Shown: one piece after another, positions 11,011-22,000 of the stretch | Position numbering within the stretch: the first letter of the stretch is position 1 | Layout of the letters: each line of letters starts with the position of its first letter | DNA from: Prasinococcaceae sp. CCMP 1430 | Lineage: Eukaryota > Prasinodermophyta > Palmophyllophyceae > Prasinococcales > Prasinococcaceae | Length of the DNA: 64,000 bases | Assembly (NCBI GenBank): GCA_013416795.1 | Contig: RQSC01000858.1 | Coordinates: 38,625 to 102,624, forward strand | Direction of reading: 5' to 3' | Translations under genes and position numbers: made by a program | The notes under the pieces: generated by a model | The model's input: only the letters and a program-made list of their open reading frames with translations | The model's database searches: none | Told to the model about the DNA's origin: nothing

Positions 11011-12017
11011 ATGGCGCCGTTCGACAAGGAGAGCGCCGCGGGCGCGCGCTTCCAGTACGACGACGCCGAGAGCGAGGTGACGCTCTCCGTGCCGATCGGT
11101 GCGGGCGTCAAGTCCAAGGACATCGCGTACAAGCTGCGGCCGTCGCACCTCACACTGGGCATCAAGGGCGGCGAGACGCTCATCGACGAGGATCTCGGCG
11201 GCACCGTGCAGGTCGATGAGTGCTTCTGGGAGATCGATACCGTTGACGGCGAGCGCTGCGTGAACGTCGTGATGGCCAAGGCGCAGCGCTACGCCGACTG
11301 GGAGTTCTGCCTCAAGAGCGAGGACAAGCCCGCTGACATGACCATCACCGACAAGGTCTTCTTTGACATTTCCATCGGTGACAAGGACGTCGGCCGCATC
11401 GTCTTCGGCCTCTTCGGCAAGCAGGTGCCCAAGACCGTCGAGAACTTTCGCGCGCTGTGCACGGGCGAGAAGGGCGAGGGCAAGGCCGGCAAGCCGCTGC
11501 ACTACAAGGGCTGCGCGTTCCACCGCATCATCCCGGGCTTCATGTGCCAGGGTGGCGACTTCACGAACGGCAACGGCACCGGCGGCGAGTCCATCTACGG
11601 CGAGAAGTTTGACGACGAGAACTTCGGCATCAAACACACTGAGAAGGGCCTCCTGTCGATGGCCAACGCTGGTCCGGGTACGAATGGCTCGCAGTTCTTC
11701 ATCACCACGGCCATCACCGGCCATCTCGATGGCAAGCATGTCGTGTACGGCAAGGTTCTGGAGGGGTATAAGGAGGTCGTGCTGAAGGTCAGATGCGCGC
11801 ACGCGCATTGGGGTCGCGAGGCCTCGGACACGAGTGTGCGCGCGGGGCGCTCAGCGCCCGACCGCCGTGCTATCCTTACAAGCATTGCTGACTCAGCTCG
11901 CGCGCGTCGCTTTGCTCCCCGCACCCCCTGCAGATGGAGGCCGTGGGCTCCGGCGGAGGCGAGACGTCCGAGCCGGTCGTCATCAAGGACTGCGGCGTTC
12001 TGCCCGTCGACGCGTGA
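11011..12017 (+). CDS. CS-domain/cyclophilin fusion (peptidyl-prolyl isomerase), two exons
   Basis: Predicted prolyl cis-trans isomerase with an N-terminal CS (p23/NudC-like) domain, suggesting a chaperone-associated role in the cytosol. Exons 11011-11787 and 11934-12017 give 286 residues; the donor is GTCAGA and the acceptor CCCTGCAG. Residues ~8-110 match the CS fold ([33 protein letters not shown]). Residues ~115-286 are a near-canonical cyclophilin: [16 protein letters not shown] (catalytic Arg), [31 protein letters not shown]. The position of the cyclosporin-contacting Trp of human CypA (Trp121) is His here (TGHLDGKHV), which predicts weaker cyclosporin binding. The second exon encodes the usual end [20 protein letters not shown]. 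The ATG at 11011 starts right before the CS domain; an earlier in-frame ATG would add only Arg/Ala sequence. Confidence 0.92.
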
Positions 12018-12485
12018 GCGCGCACGCTCACCTGCGCCCGTGCCCGCGCCGGCGCCTGCACATACCGTAATCGCCGCCGTCCTGGTCGTCCCTCCCCCCC
12101 TCTACCGCCGCCCTCAAACGCCCCTGTCGTCTGCCTGCCGCGTGTATCTCCCTGCGCGCCTGGCTGCTCGCCTCGCCTCGCCTCGCGCCGCTCCTCGAGG
12201 CCCTGTGGGCGTCACCACTCCTGCGTGCGCACATCAGGGTTAACCCCAATAAACACCTAACCCTATCGCAGAAACGCTCTCGAGTTGACCTGCGACGAGT
12301 GTGTGTGTGTGAGCGGCGGCGCCCCACACGCCGCGCGCAGGCGCTGCCCCCACCCCCCCATCCACGGGCGGTGCCGGGTGCTCGCGGTGGAGGGAGGGGG
12401 CGAGGATCGACCGCGCTGGTGCGGGGCTGTGGCGGGCGGGCAGCGCGCCGGGTGCGGTTTGCGCGCGCGCGCGGGAGGGGGGTTG
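12018..12485. other. Spacer between two cyclophilin genes
   Basis: Same-strand intergenic DNA, C-rich in the first half. Around 12238-12268 it carries GGGTTAACCCC and CACCTAACCCTATCG, a telomere-like/telo-box-like motif. No gene seen. Confidence 0.4.
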
Positions 12486-14558
12486 ATGTCGGTGCTGCTC
12501 GAGACGACGCGCGGCGACGTGGTCGTGGACGTCGCGGCGGCGCGAGCGCCGCTGTGCGCGGCGAGCTTCTGCGCGCTGGCCGAGCTCGGGCGGTACGACG
12601 GCGCGCTCTTCCACGGCGTGCAGCGCGGATTTGTGGCGCGCTGCGGCGAACGCGACGCGGCCTCGGGCGAGGCGGCGCTCTTCGGCGGCGCCCGGCGCCA
12701 CTGCTCCGCCTACGGCGTGCTGCGCGGCGACCCCGACCGCTGCCGCTGCGTCGAGGACGAGGCCGGGCTCAGTCATGCGGCCAAGTACTCGGTGGCGTTC
12801 GACAAGGCCGAGGCGGGTGGCAACGCTGCCAACTTCTACATAACGCTGCGCGAGGGCCTCGACTACCTCGATGAGGGCGCGACGGTGTTTGGCGTCGTTG
12901 CCGAGGGCGGCGATATCGTGGACTCGCTGGGCGAGCTGCCTATCGACGCTGAAGGGCGGCCGCGCGTGAATGTGCGCGTGTTGCGCGCGCACGTGCTGGA
13001 GCGCGCACCGCTGGCGGAACAGCCCGATCGCGACGCGCTCGAGCGGCTGCTGCGCGAGCGCGGCAGCGAGCGCGAGCGTGCGCGTGCCGCCGCGACCGCG
13101 GCCGATGCGCGGGGGCGCGCCGACTTTGACGGGCGGCTAGAGGACGGGTTCGTGCCGAAGGCAGGCGGCGAGGGGCTTGATGCGGAGGCGCTGCGCAAGA
13201 AGGAGGCGCGCTCGCATGTTGAAGTGCTCGAGATGCTAGGCGATCTGCCCACTGCGGACGCTCGTCCGCCTGAGAACGCGCTCTTCGTGTGCAAGCTCAA
13301 TCCAGTGACGCGTGACGAGGACCTGGAGATCATATTCGGTCGCTTCGGTCCGGTGTCGAGCTGCGAGGTCGTGCGCGATGCGGCGACAGGCGACTCGCTG
13401 TGCTACGCCTTCGTGTGGTATCAGGAGCGGTCGGCCGCCGAGGTGCGCGCAAGCGCAGCCGAGCGCGTACTGCGCGCGCGCAAGGCGCAGAATGCAACCG
13501 CTCTCGCGCGCTGACACTCGAAGCGCCAATGCCTCCTCACGCGTCGACACCCGCAACCCCTCGTGCACCACGCGCGTCGCCAGGCGGCCTACCTGAAGAT
13601 GGACAACGCGTTGGTCGACGATCGCCGCATTCGTGTGGACTTTTCGCAGAGCGTCAAGCGGCTCTTCGGTAAGTATCGCTCTGGCGGCGCTCGTGCCGAC
13701 CGTGCGAGCGGGCTCGAGGCGGAGGAATTCGGAGGCGCCGGCGGTGGTCGCAGTGGTGGCGGCCGTGGACGTGGCAGAGGAGGGCGCTTTGGATCTGGTG
13801 GCAGAGGTGGAAGGGGGGCGTCTGGCGGGCGCTTTGGCTCGCACGGGCAGCGTGAGGGCGCCCCGCAGCTGCAACTGCGTGCGAGCGCGGCGCGCGGGCT
13901 CAGTGGGCCGCTACTGCTCCCGGCTCGCCCGCGGCCCGCGGATGCGGAGCAGCGGCAATCGCAGGCGCAGGTGCCACCGCAACCGGGGGAACAGCAGCAG
14001 CGGCAGCAGCAGCAGCAGGAGCAGGAACAGCACCAACGGCAAAGCAGGCGCGAAGAGGATCGCCCTGATCATGGACGTGGTGACAGAGAAAGGGATGACG
14101 AAACTCATAGGCGCCATCATCATCACGAGAAGCGCCACAAGCACCACAAGGAGCGACATCACTCCAGCCACCGCAGGCGCCACGACAGTGACGATGAGGA
14201 TGCTCGGGGTAGGGACGACGGGGAGCGGCGCGATACGCACCGAGAGCATGGTGAGCGCAGGCATCACTCCAGCAGGTCAGATCGCGAGCGGGGGCGTGAG
14301 AGCGAGCGCAGCAGGAGCAGGCACCACTCGCACAAGGCGGAGCGCAAACACTCCCATCGCGATCATCACGATCGTGACCGCGACCGCGATCGTGACCGCG
14401 ACCGCGATCGTGACCGCGACCGCGATCGTGACCGCGACCGCGATCGTGACCGCGACCGCGATCGTGACCGCGACCGCGACAGGCGCCGCGACCGCGACCG
14501 CGATCGTGATAAGAAGCACAGGCGAGAGCGCGAGAGAGATCACAGGGATCGGGAGTAA
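12486..14558 (+). CDS. PPIL4: PPIL4/CYP59-type nuclear cyclophilin with RRM and RD-rich tail, two exons
   Basis: Nuclear cyclophilin-RRM protein of the PPIL4 (plant CYP59) family, associated with transcription and pre-mRNA processing. Exons 12486-13442 and 13584-14558 give about 643 residues; the intron opens GTGCGC and interrupts the RRM (...SAAE/AAYLKMDNALVDDRRIRVDFSQ). Residues 1-~170 are a cyclophilin domain beginning SVLLETTRGDVVVDV with LFHGVQRGFVARCG; several isomerase-site residues differ from CypA, as is usual for this family. The RRM lies at ~270-355 (ALFVCKLNPVT = RNP2, LCYAFVWY = RNP1). A Gly/Arg-rich stretch, a Gln-rich stretch and then His/Arg/Asp-rich and (RD)n repeats resemble RS-like splicing tails. 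The plant zinc knuckle is not evident. The same-strand neighbour upstream is another cyclophilin, but the two are too different to be a recent duplication. Confidence 0.92.
14361..14485 (+). repeat. (RD)n-coding tandem repeat in the PPIL4 tail
   Basis: Near-perfect 18-bp repeats (CGTGACCGCGACCGCGAT) encode alternating Arg-Asp. Antisense Val/Ala frames over this stretch are shadows. Confidence 0.9.
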
Positions 14559-14737
14559 TCACATGCGTTTGTGTACTCGAATGGCGTTGGGTAAGGGTGC
14601 CATCGCGCGCCATGGCAGAGAGCTCCCCCTGATTTCGCGCGCCACCAATTTTCTTCAATGCATCATCTGTAAGTCGTGCCCCTCCGGGAACGCTAGCTCG
14701 CGATTGCTGCGTGCAAGACGTTTGAATGCCCACGGAG

Positions 14738-15175
14738 TCATGAGCTTGCCAGGACGTTGTCTGCGAGCCATCCGCGTAAGGCGTCTGGTGCGGCTACCGC
14801 GCGCTGGCGAACGTCACGCTCGAGCACGAGCAGCTCCGCAGCGAGCATGAGCGCCTCCTCGCGCGGCGGTAGGCCCGAGCCGCACATGCTGTGAAACGCC
14901 GCCTCGGCACCCTCGGCCCTTTCTTGTCCATCAACACCTCGGTTTGCGCCCTCGAGCGACCGCCGGTCGCTGCCGGCCACTGGCACGCGCACAGCGCTCC
15001 CGATGGTGGGCTCATCATTCTCTGAGCTCGCGGCACCCGAACCGCCCCGCGGCTCGCCTCCCGCGCCCGTCTGGGCGCGCATCTCTGTCGCTGCCTGCAG
15101 CAGCTCCTCGCGCCGCGCGGCGAGGCTCGCCGCACCGCCGCCGCCACCGTTGCCTTGCATCTCCGCCTCGCTCAT
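14738..15175 (-). CDS. Small unrecognised protein
   Basis: Candidate 145-residue protein starting MSEAEMQGNGGG. After an Ala/Gly/Glu-rich N-terminal half, the C-terminal ~50 residues look ordered and amphipathic (LPPREEALMLAAELLVLERDVRQRAVAAPDALRG split over two helices, ending GWLADNVLASS). I recognise no family. The start is chosen because the longer upstream frame is pure Arg/Gly low complexity. Tail-to-tail with the PPIL4-like gene (179 bp). Confidence 0.45.
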   Translation of the reverse strand: MSEAEMQGNGGGGGAASLAARREELLQAATEMRAQTGAGGEPRGGSGAASSENDEPTIGSAVRVPVAGSDRRSLEGANRGVDGQERAEGAEAAFHSMCGSGLPPREEALMLAAELLVLERDVRQRAVAAPDALRGWLADNVLASS

Positions 15176-15524
15176 GCGCACGGCCTCTCTCCCTCCTCCC
15201 TGCGCCTCCGCTCCTCCGTGGCGCCACGAGCGTCCGCGAGAGCGCTCGCTCCCAACGCGCCCTGCGCCGACAAACCCCTCCCACCCCCTTCCCGAACCCG
15301 ACGCCGCGCGCGCTCGCGAGCTCTTTGGGCAGGATCTCGTGCGCCTGAGCCTCTGCGGGGAGCGGTGGCGAAGGGCACCGCCGCGCCAACACCCCCCTCC
15401 CCACAACCACGGCGCGCGCGCCCTGTGGCGCGCACACGCGCCGCTGCCACTCCGCCCGCGCCAATGCAGAATTTTTGTTTTTGAATCGCTGCGCGTGTTT
15501 GGTACGCCCCCGCACCCTTCTATA

Positions 15525-15899
15525 ATTCAATCGAAGGAATAATTTAACCACGGGAATGTACATCATGCCAGTGGCTATATCAAAGCGCATGCCGTATGGG
15601 CTGGCGTTTTTTTGGGGAATCGCGGCGCGCGTTCCTGCGCACATCTCGAATCCAATCGAAGGAATGATGTAACCACGGGACTCTATTACAACTGAGTGTC
15701 AGTGTCTATATCAAATCGCATGGGCTGATCTGAATCTGCTCGCGTTTTTTTTTTTTGAATCCGATCGCGCCACATCGCACGCACATCGCACGTAGGAAGT
15801 AGTAGGAACTTCCTCCGCTTCCCACCCGCGCACTGCGCCTATTCAATCGAAGGAATAATGTAACCACGGGAATGTAATGGCGGCTCTATCAAAGCGCAG
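15525..15899 (+). repeat. Three direct copies of a ~60-75-bp upstream element
   Basis: Copies at 15525-15591, 15649-15722 and 15841-15899. Each reads ATTCAATCGAAGGAATAATG (15649 copy: AATCCAATCGAAGGAATGATG), then TAACCACGGG (15525 copy: TTAACCACGGG), a variable 14-30 nt, then CTATATCAAAGCGCA (CTATCAAAGCGCA in the third). The ends are conserved and the middle varies. The block is not coding. It lies 185-560 bp upstream of the nucleoporin start and in the same orientation. Confidence 0.9.
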
Positions 15900-15955
15900 G
15901 GGCGCACGGCTGCGAGGGCGCCAGAGCGCGCGCGCGCGGAGCTTCCTCCCGCTCC

Positions 15956-15956
<1 letters not shown>

Positions 15957-16005
<49 letters not shown>
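15957..16005. repeat. 49-base poly-C tract
   Basis: Pure C run on the plus strand followed directly by AGGCGC. It resembles an extreme polypyrimidine tract plus AG acceptor 79 bp before the nucleoporin ATG, but no upstream exon is evident. Confidence 0.95.
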
Positions 16006-16083
16006 AGGCGCTTGCGGCAGCCCTACGCGCGCGGCGGGCGACGAGGGGGCTTCGGGTAGGGCGGCGCGGCCGCGAGGGCGCAG

Positions 16084-19000
16084 ATGGCGGAGCCCGTGGA
16101 GGTGGCGACGGTGGCCCCGAGCGAGGAGGTTGAGACCGATGCGTTCTTCTTTCGCCTGCGTGCCAAGCTGCGGCTGCCGGCCGGCTCGGGCGGCGCGGCG
16201 CGTAGCGCGCGGCTGCTCGCCGGAGCGCAGCGCGCGGGCGTCGCGGCGGCGGCGTGCGACAGCGGCGTGGCGCTCGTGAGGACTGACGCGCTGATCGCCG
16301 GTGGGCGGGATGGGTCCAACCTGAGAACGCTCCCTGGGGTCGCCTTCGTGGAAATGCGTGCCCTCCTGGCGGTGTCGCTCTCTGCCGATGGCTCGCTGCT
16401 CGCTTGTGCGACGCCGCGCTCGCTGTACATATACGGGAGCGCCGCTCTGCTCGCGGACGGCGCCGCGGCCACGGCCCCTCGTGAGATCTTCACGCTTGGG
16501 ATGGATGAGGGTGAGATCGTGCAGGCAGAGTTCTCGACCCACGCGCCGCATCGACTGCTGCTGGTCACGTCGACAGGCATGGCATATGTGCTCCAGATCG
16601 ATGCGAACGGTGCCTCCGGAGCAAAGCTCGCGCTCGAGGGTTCGGGCGATGCTGTCGCTGCAGCTTGGGCGCCTGCGGGCGACGTTGTGGCGATTGCCCG
16701 GAGCGATGACATCATATGCGTCGGCGCCGACGATGCCAAGGTCCGGTGGAGCGTGCGACTAGGAGAGGGGGCCATGGAGGAGAGCATGGCTGGATTGGAG
16801 GGGGCGCTCTTCGTTGAAGCTCTGCGGTGGCCAACGGACGCCACGCTGCTTTGCACGGTGGGCTCCGCGGACGAGGGCGATGAGACGTCGGCTCTGGTTG
16901 CACTCGATGTGCGCAGTGGAAGCGCCGAGGTGGCGGCGTGCGACGTTGAAATGGGACTGGGTATTTTTGAGGATGACCTAACGAGCGGGTCGCGCCAAAG
17001 AGCGCTGACGCATTGCGCTGCCGTCGAGCAGTGGGGCGTGGCCGTCGTGGCGGACAGGCGTGCCTCCGATGATCACCTCAACCTTGTGTCATGCGCATGG
17101 GATCGCAGCGCCGAGCAGCCCTCGCCGTGCTTGCTGCGGATCGCTGAGGACATCGCGCTCGCCCGCGTCGAAATGGTCGATGGCAACGACGACTTCGTCG
17201 TGGGCTTGTGCATGGACCTCACGCGTGCCTCGGACGCTGTCGACGATCCGCGTGATGACGAGGCGCCCGCCGTGCCCTGTGCGCCTCTTCTGCTGGCGCT
17301 CACATCAGCGGGTGTACTGTGGTGCTACGCTCTCGCCGCTGCGGACAGCGATGTGCCCGTGCCTGCTCGGGATGTCATCTCCGCGCCCGCCGCGATTCCC
17401 GAATTGGAGGCTTCCCAAGCGGAGGCTGCAGCGCCTGAGCAGCCGCCTGCCGAGGGGGGCTCCTCGAATGACACGGCCGAGGCAGAAGGGGAGAGCAGTC
17501 AGGGACTGGGTGCACTTGGCGCTGCGCTCGGCGCTGCGCTGCCTGATAGCGACGACGACGAGGAAAGTGGTGCGAGTGCAGAGGAGAGTGTCGGCGAAGT
17601 AGGCGCGGGATCGGTCGCACCTGCTGCGGTGCAGTCAGCGCTACCGGATGGCGAAACTGAAGACTCTACGCAGGCGGGTGGAGGGCGGGCTGGTACGTCC
17701 GATGATGACACGGATGAGAGCGAGGTCGAGTCACCGTTCAGGCAAGAGGGGGCAACAGAGGAGGAGCCATTCTCGTTCCGCCCATCGACGGCAGCCCAGC
17801 CTGGGGCAACTTTTTCGTTCAGTCAGCCTGCAACGCCTGCTCCGGGGAGTGCGACAAAGCCCATGACAGTGAACCCGCTTTTCAGCGCTACCGCATCGGG
17901 CGCGGGGATCTTCGGTGCTCCAACCACGCCGCCTGAGTCTGCTACCGCCACCCCGCTTTTCGGCGCCACGAAGCCTCCGCTGTTCGGCACCCCATCCTCC
18001 GGAAAGCCTGCATTCGGTGCTCTACCCGGTGGGAAAGAAAGCGACTCGGAGCCTCCCAAAGAAGCAAAGCCTCCAGTGGCAGCCTTCCCGCCCGCTGCTG
18101 CGGCCATGCCCGCCTTCGGTGCGGCGGCCGAAACCAAGGAATCGAAGCCTGCGGCGGCCGGTGCGTTCCCGGCCGCAGCTGCCGCTGTGCCTGTCTTCGG
18201 CGCCTCGGCTGTGCCTGCGGCAGCGGGCGCTTTCCCTCCTGCGGCTGCAGCCGTTCCCGCATTTGGGGCTGCACCTGCCAAGGACACAAAGTCTTCGGCG
18301 GCCGCAGCTTTTCCGCCTGCGGCTGCAGCCGTTCCCGCATTTGGGGCTACACCTACGAAGGAAGACAAGAAGACGTCGGCGGCGGCCGCGTTCCCGCCTG
18401 CGTCTGTTCCCGTGCCCGCTTTCGGCGCGCCAGCCAAGAAAGAGGACAAGAAGGCTCCGGCGGCGGGTGCTTTCCCACCCGCAACTGCTGCTGTCCCCGC
18501 CTTTGGGGCTGCGCCTACCAAGGACAAGAAGCCTGCGGCGGCCGCGGCATTTCCGCCTGCGGCTGCCGCCGTGCCCGCGTTTGGCGCCCCGGCCAAGAAG
18601 GAAGAGAAGAAGCCTGCGGCGGCCGCGGCATTCCCGCCTGCGGCTGCCGCCGTGCCCGCGTTTGGCGCTCCGGCCAAGAAGGAAGAGAAGAAGCCTGCGG
18701 CGGCCGCGGCATTCCCGCCTGCGGCTGCCGCCGTGCCCGCGTTTGGCGCTCCGGCCAAGAAGGAAGAGAAGAAGCCTGCGGCGGCCGCGGCATTCCCGCC
18801 TGCGGCTGCCGCCGTGCCCGCGTTTGGCGCTCCGGCCAAGAAGGAAGAGAAGAAGCCTGCGGCGGCCGCGGCATTCCCAGGCCGGTTCTTCCTTCTCTTC
18901 TTCGGACGCCGCCGGCGCCGTAAGGGCGGACGCCGACGTCGGCACGGGCGCAAACCGCGAGGCCGGTTCTTCCTTCTCTTCTTCGGACGCCGCCCCGCGG

Positions 19001-22000
19001 CATTCCCTCCCGCAACTGCTGCAGTACCCCCTTTTGGAACCCCGGCAAAATCTCCCACGGATTCTGAGGCTGCATCTGTCGAACCTTCTCCAGCAGCTGG
19101 CGACAAGAAGACGGCGACTCCTCCGCGGCCAGTCCCGACACCTTACACGCCACCAGCGCCGAAGTTTGGGCAAGTTGACAATGCGCAGTCGGTAGAGGCG
19201 GCATTCTCGACAGAAATTGATTCGGTGAAGTCTGCAGGCGAAGGTCTGGCTGAGGTTATCAAGGCGATTCAGATAGGTGCACCCACGGCACCCTTTCAGG
19301 GCGTGGTCGCATCGCACACACTCCCGGAGCGCACGGCTGCGCTGGCTGATCGCGTGGCGGCACTGCGCGAGCGGGCTGATGGCGTGCGTCCTCGCATGTG
19401 CGTGCTCAAGGACCGGCTCATCGACGTGAAGGTCGGCATTGCTGAAGCAGAAGCTTCGTCGGCAGTCACGCTTGCCAGCGACGGTGTTGTTGCTGAGCTC
19501 GCCGACGAGCGCCCCCTCCCGCCCCCCGCGGCGGCGAGGCGCGATCAGTTACGCCGGCATTATGAGATCATCGTGGGCAGACTTGCTGAGGTGATGGATG
19601 ACTTGGAGGCGCGTGAGCGCGCTGTTGAAAGTGCCGCGGCGGCTGGCGCTCCCAGAAAGTCGCCGGCGGCGTCGCGTGAGCCGCCGCCCAGCCAGCTCTA
19701 CGGCACGATTGAAACGCAGCGTGCTATCTCGCGGGCCCATGCGCGACGTTTCGATGCCATCGAAAAGCGCATGGTCGTGCTCGGCATGCTGAGCAGCAGC
19801 CACGCAGCAGCCAACGGGACATCGCCGGTGCGAGGCTCACCCATGCCGTTGATATCTGCTTCGCCCAGTGTTCTGCGTTCGGTAGGCAACCTATCGAGCG
19901 CCGGCGGAGGTGCCAGCTCGATCAGGCAGCGCCTGGCTGGCCGCCTCGCACAGGATCGCTCACCACGAGTGACCTCTGCGAAGAAGTCCACGCCGGACAG
20001 CCAGTTGAGGGCGAAGGGCAGCGTGCCGCTTGCTCTTGCGTTCGACGCCACTGATGCTAGCACAGCGTCGCCTGCGGCGTCCTCGATGAGCATCTCACAA
20101 GCTGTGCGGGAGGAATCATCGGCGTCGATGAGCGTGTCGTCAGCACCATCGCAAAAGACCGTTATGGGCACGTCGTCGGTCTCGGGCCTCGGCGCCTTCG
20201 GGAAGAAGCCCGCTGCAAGTAAACGCTCAGCACAGCCTGCTGATAGTGCTGCTTCGAGCGCCAAGTCTGTTAGCGGCAAGCCCAATGGAAAGACTTCGTC
20301 TGAAAAGCCTGCGTCAACATCTACAATCCCACCGGCGACAGCTGCCGTTCCCGCCTTCGGCGTCCCGGCCAAGAAGGACGGCAAGTCTGCGGCGGCCGCC
20401 GCGTTCCCGCCCGCTGCTGCTGCCGTGCCCGCTTTTGGGGCTGCACCAGCCAAGGAAACGAAGCCCGCGGCGTCGGCCACATACCCTCCCTCAACAGCCT
20501 CCGTTCCAGCATTTGGGGCGGCCCCTAAGAAGGCTGACAAGAGACCTGCTGCGGCGGCCGCGGCATTCCCGCCTGCGGCTGCCGCCGTGCCCGCGTTTGG
20601 CGCCCCGGCCAAGAAGGAAGAGAAGAAGCCTGCGGCGGCCGCGGCATTCCCGCCTGCGGCTGCCGCCGTGCCCGCGTTTGGCGCCCCGGCCAAGAAGGAA
20701 GAGAAGAAGCCTGCGGCGGCCGCGGCATTCCCGCCTGCGGCTGCCGCCGTGCCCGCGTTTGGCGCCCCGGCCAAGAAGGAAGAGAAGAAGCCTGCGGCGG
20801 CCGCGGCATTCCCGCCTGCGGCTGCCGCCGTGCCCGCGTTTGGCGCTCCGGCCAAGAAGGAAGAGAAGAAGCCTGCGGCGGCCGCGGCATTCCCGCCTGC
20901 GGCTGCAGCCGTGCCCGCGTTTGGCGCCCCGGCCAAGAAGGAAGAGAAGAAGCCTGCGGCATTCCCGCCTGCGGCTGCCGCCGTGCCCGCCTTCGGCGCC
21001 CCTGCGAAGGAGAAGTCAACGCCGGCGGGTGCGTTTCCGCCTACGACTGGTGCTGTGCCGGTCTTTGGCTCGTCGGCCAAGGAGGACAAGCCAGCAGCAG
21101 TGAGCGCGCTCCCGCCCACAACTGCTGCTGTACCTGCCTTCAGTGCCCCGGCTGCGAAGGAGGACAAGAGCCAAGCGGCGGTGGGTGCTTTCTCGCCCGC
21201 GGCTGCTGCTGCGCCTGCGTTTGGATCTGTGGCAAAATCTGCCGAGGCACCGCTGGCTGGGTTTGGCTCCACGGTAGCGCTTGGATCAGGGTCCACTGCT
21301 GCGCCAGCGCTTGCATTCGGCTCGTCGGGCGCAAAACCCGCGTCCGATGCGCCGACGACTCCGCCTGCTTTCGGGACCTCGACACCTGCGCCTGCGTTTG
21401 GAAAGCCTCCTTCGACGCCAGCGCCCAGCACTGCAGGGGCATCAGGCCCTGTTTTTGGGGGGGCAGCGTCCACTCCTGCCAGCGCAGCGGCATCGACGCC
21501 TGCGTTCGGTGCAGCAAGCTCAACCACGCCTGCCTTCAATCTCAGCCTTGGAAGCGGTTCCGCAACAACGCCCGCAGGAGCTACGCCTTCGCCGCAAAAC
21601 GTGTTTGGGAAGGGAATGACAACCTCCCTGGGTGCCGCATCTCCGTCGGCAGGCGGATTTGGCCAGGCGCCGAGCTTTGGCAGTTCAATGGGTGGGCCGG
21701 TGCAGTCCACCCCGTCGCCCTTTGGCGCCGCGGCTGCGGCAAAAACCAGCCAGCCATCATTTGGAACACCTTCGACGATGGGTGGAGCAGCAGGCAGCAC
21801 CGGTGCCGCGGCCTTCGGTGCGCCTGCCGCTATGGGCTCATCAGCGGCAGCGACCGGAGCAGCGACCATGACGGGGGTCCCCGCATTCGGTCAAAGCAGT
21901 GCATTTGGCGGCGGCGCTGCATCTCCCAGCCCTAGCGCTGCTGGTAGCTTCGGAACCTTCGGCAAGCCCGCTGGTGGTGGCTTCGCTGCATCCGCAGTTC

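Larger units (their letters stand above)
15176..16083. other. Intergenic/promoter region upstream of the nucleoporin
   Basis: About 900 bp. The first 300 bp are C-rich; 15470-15900 is much lower in GC and carries three copies of a conserved element plus T runs (15744-15756); then comes a 49-base C run ending in CAG 79 bp before the nucleoporin ATG. No coding frame supported. Confidence 0.6.

Noticed and set aside
14361-14485. CRISPR-like direct repeats
   Set aside because: Contiguous 18-bp tandem repeats without spacers that code for (RD)n in frame; eukaryotic context.
18880-18994. The aberrant FG segment read as an inverted duplication
   Set aside because: Its reverse complement does not align with the array; only the non-reversed complement does, so inversion is not the explanation.
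18919-18994. A possible intron in the nucleoporin opening GTAAGG at 18919
   Set aside because: The motif arises inside the complemented segment and there is no suitable acceptor that restores the repeat register.
19698-21869. Long antisense open frame (723 codons) over the second half of the nucleoporin, and similar ones at 17823-19317
   Set aside because: Composed of Ala/Gly/Phe-Leu-Ser repeats that are the shadow of the FG array; the plus frame has a propeller, a coil and FG motifs.
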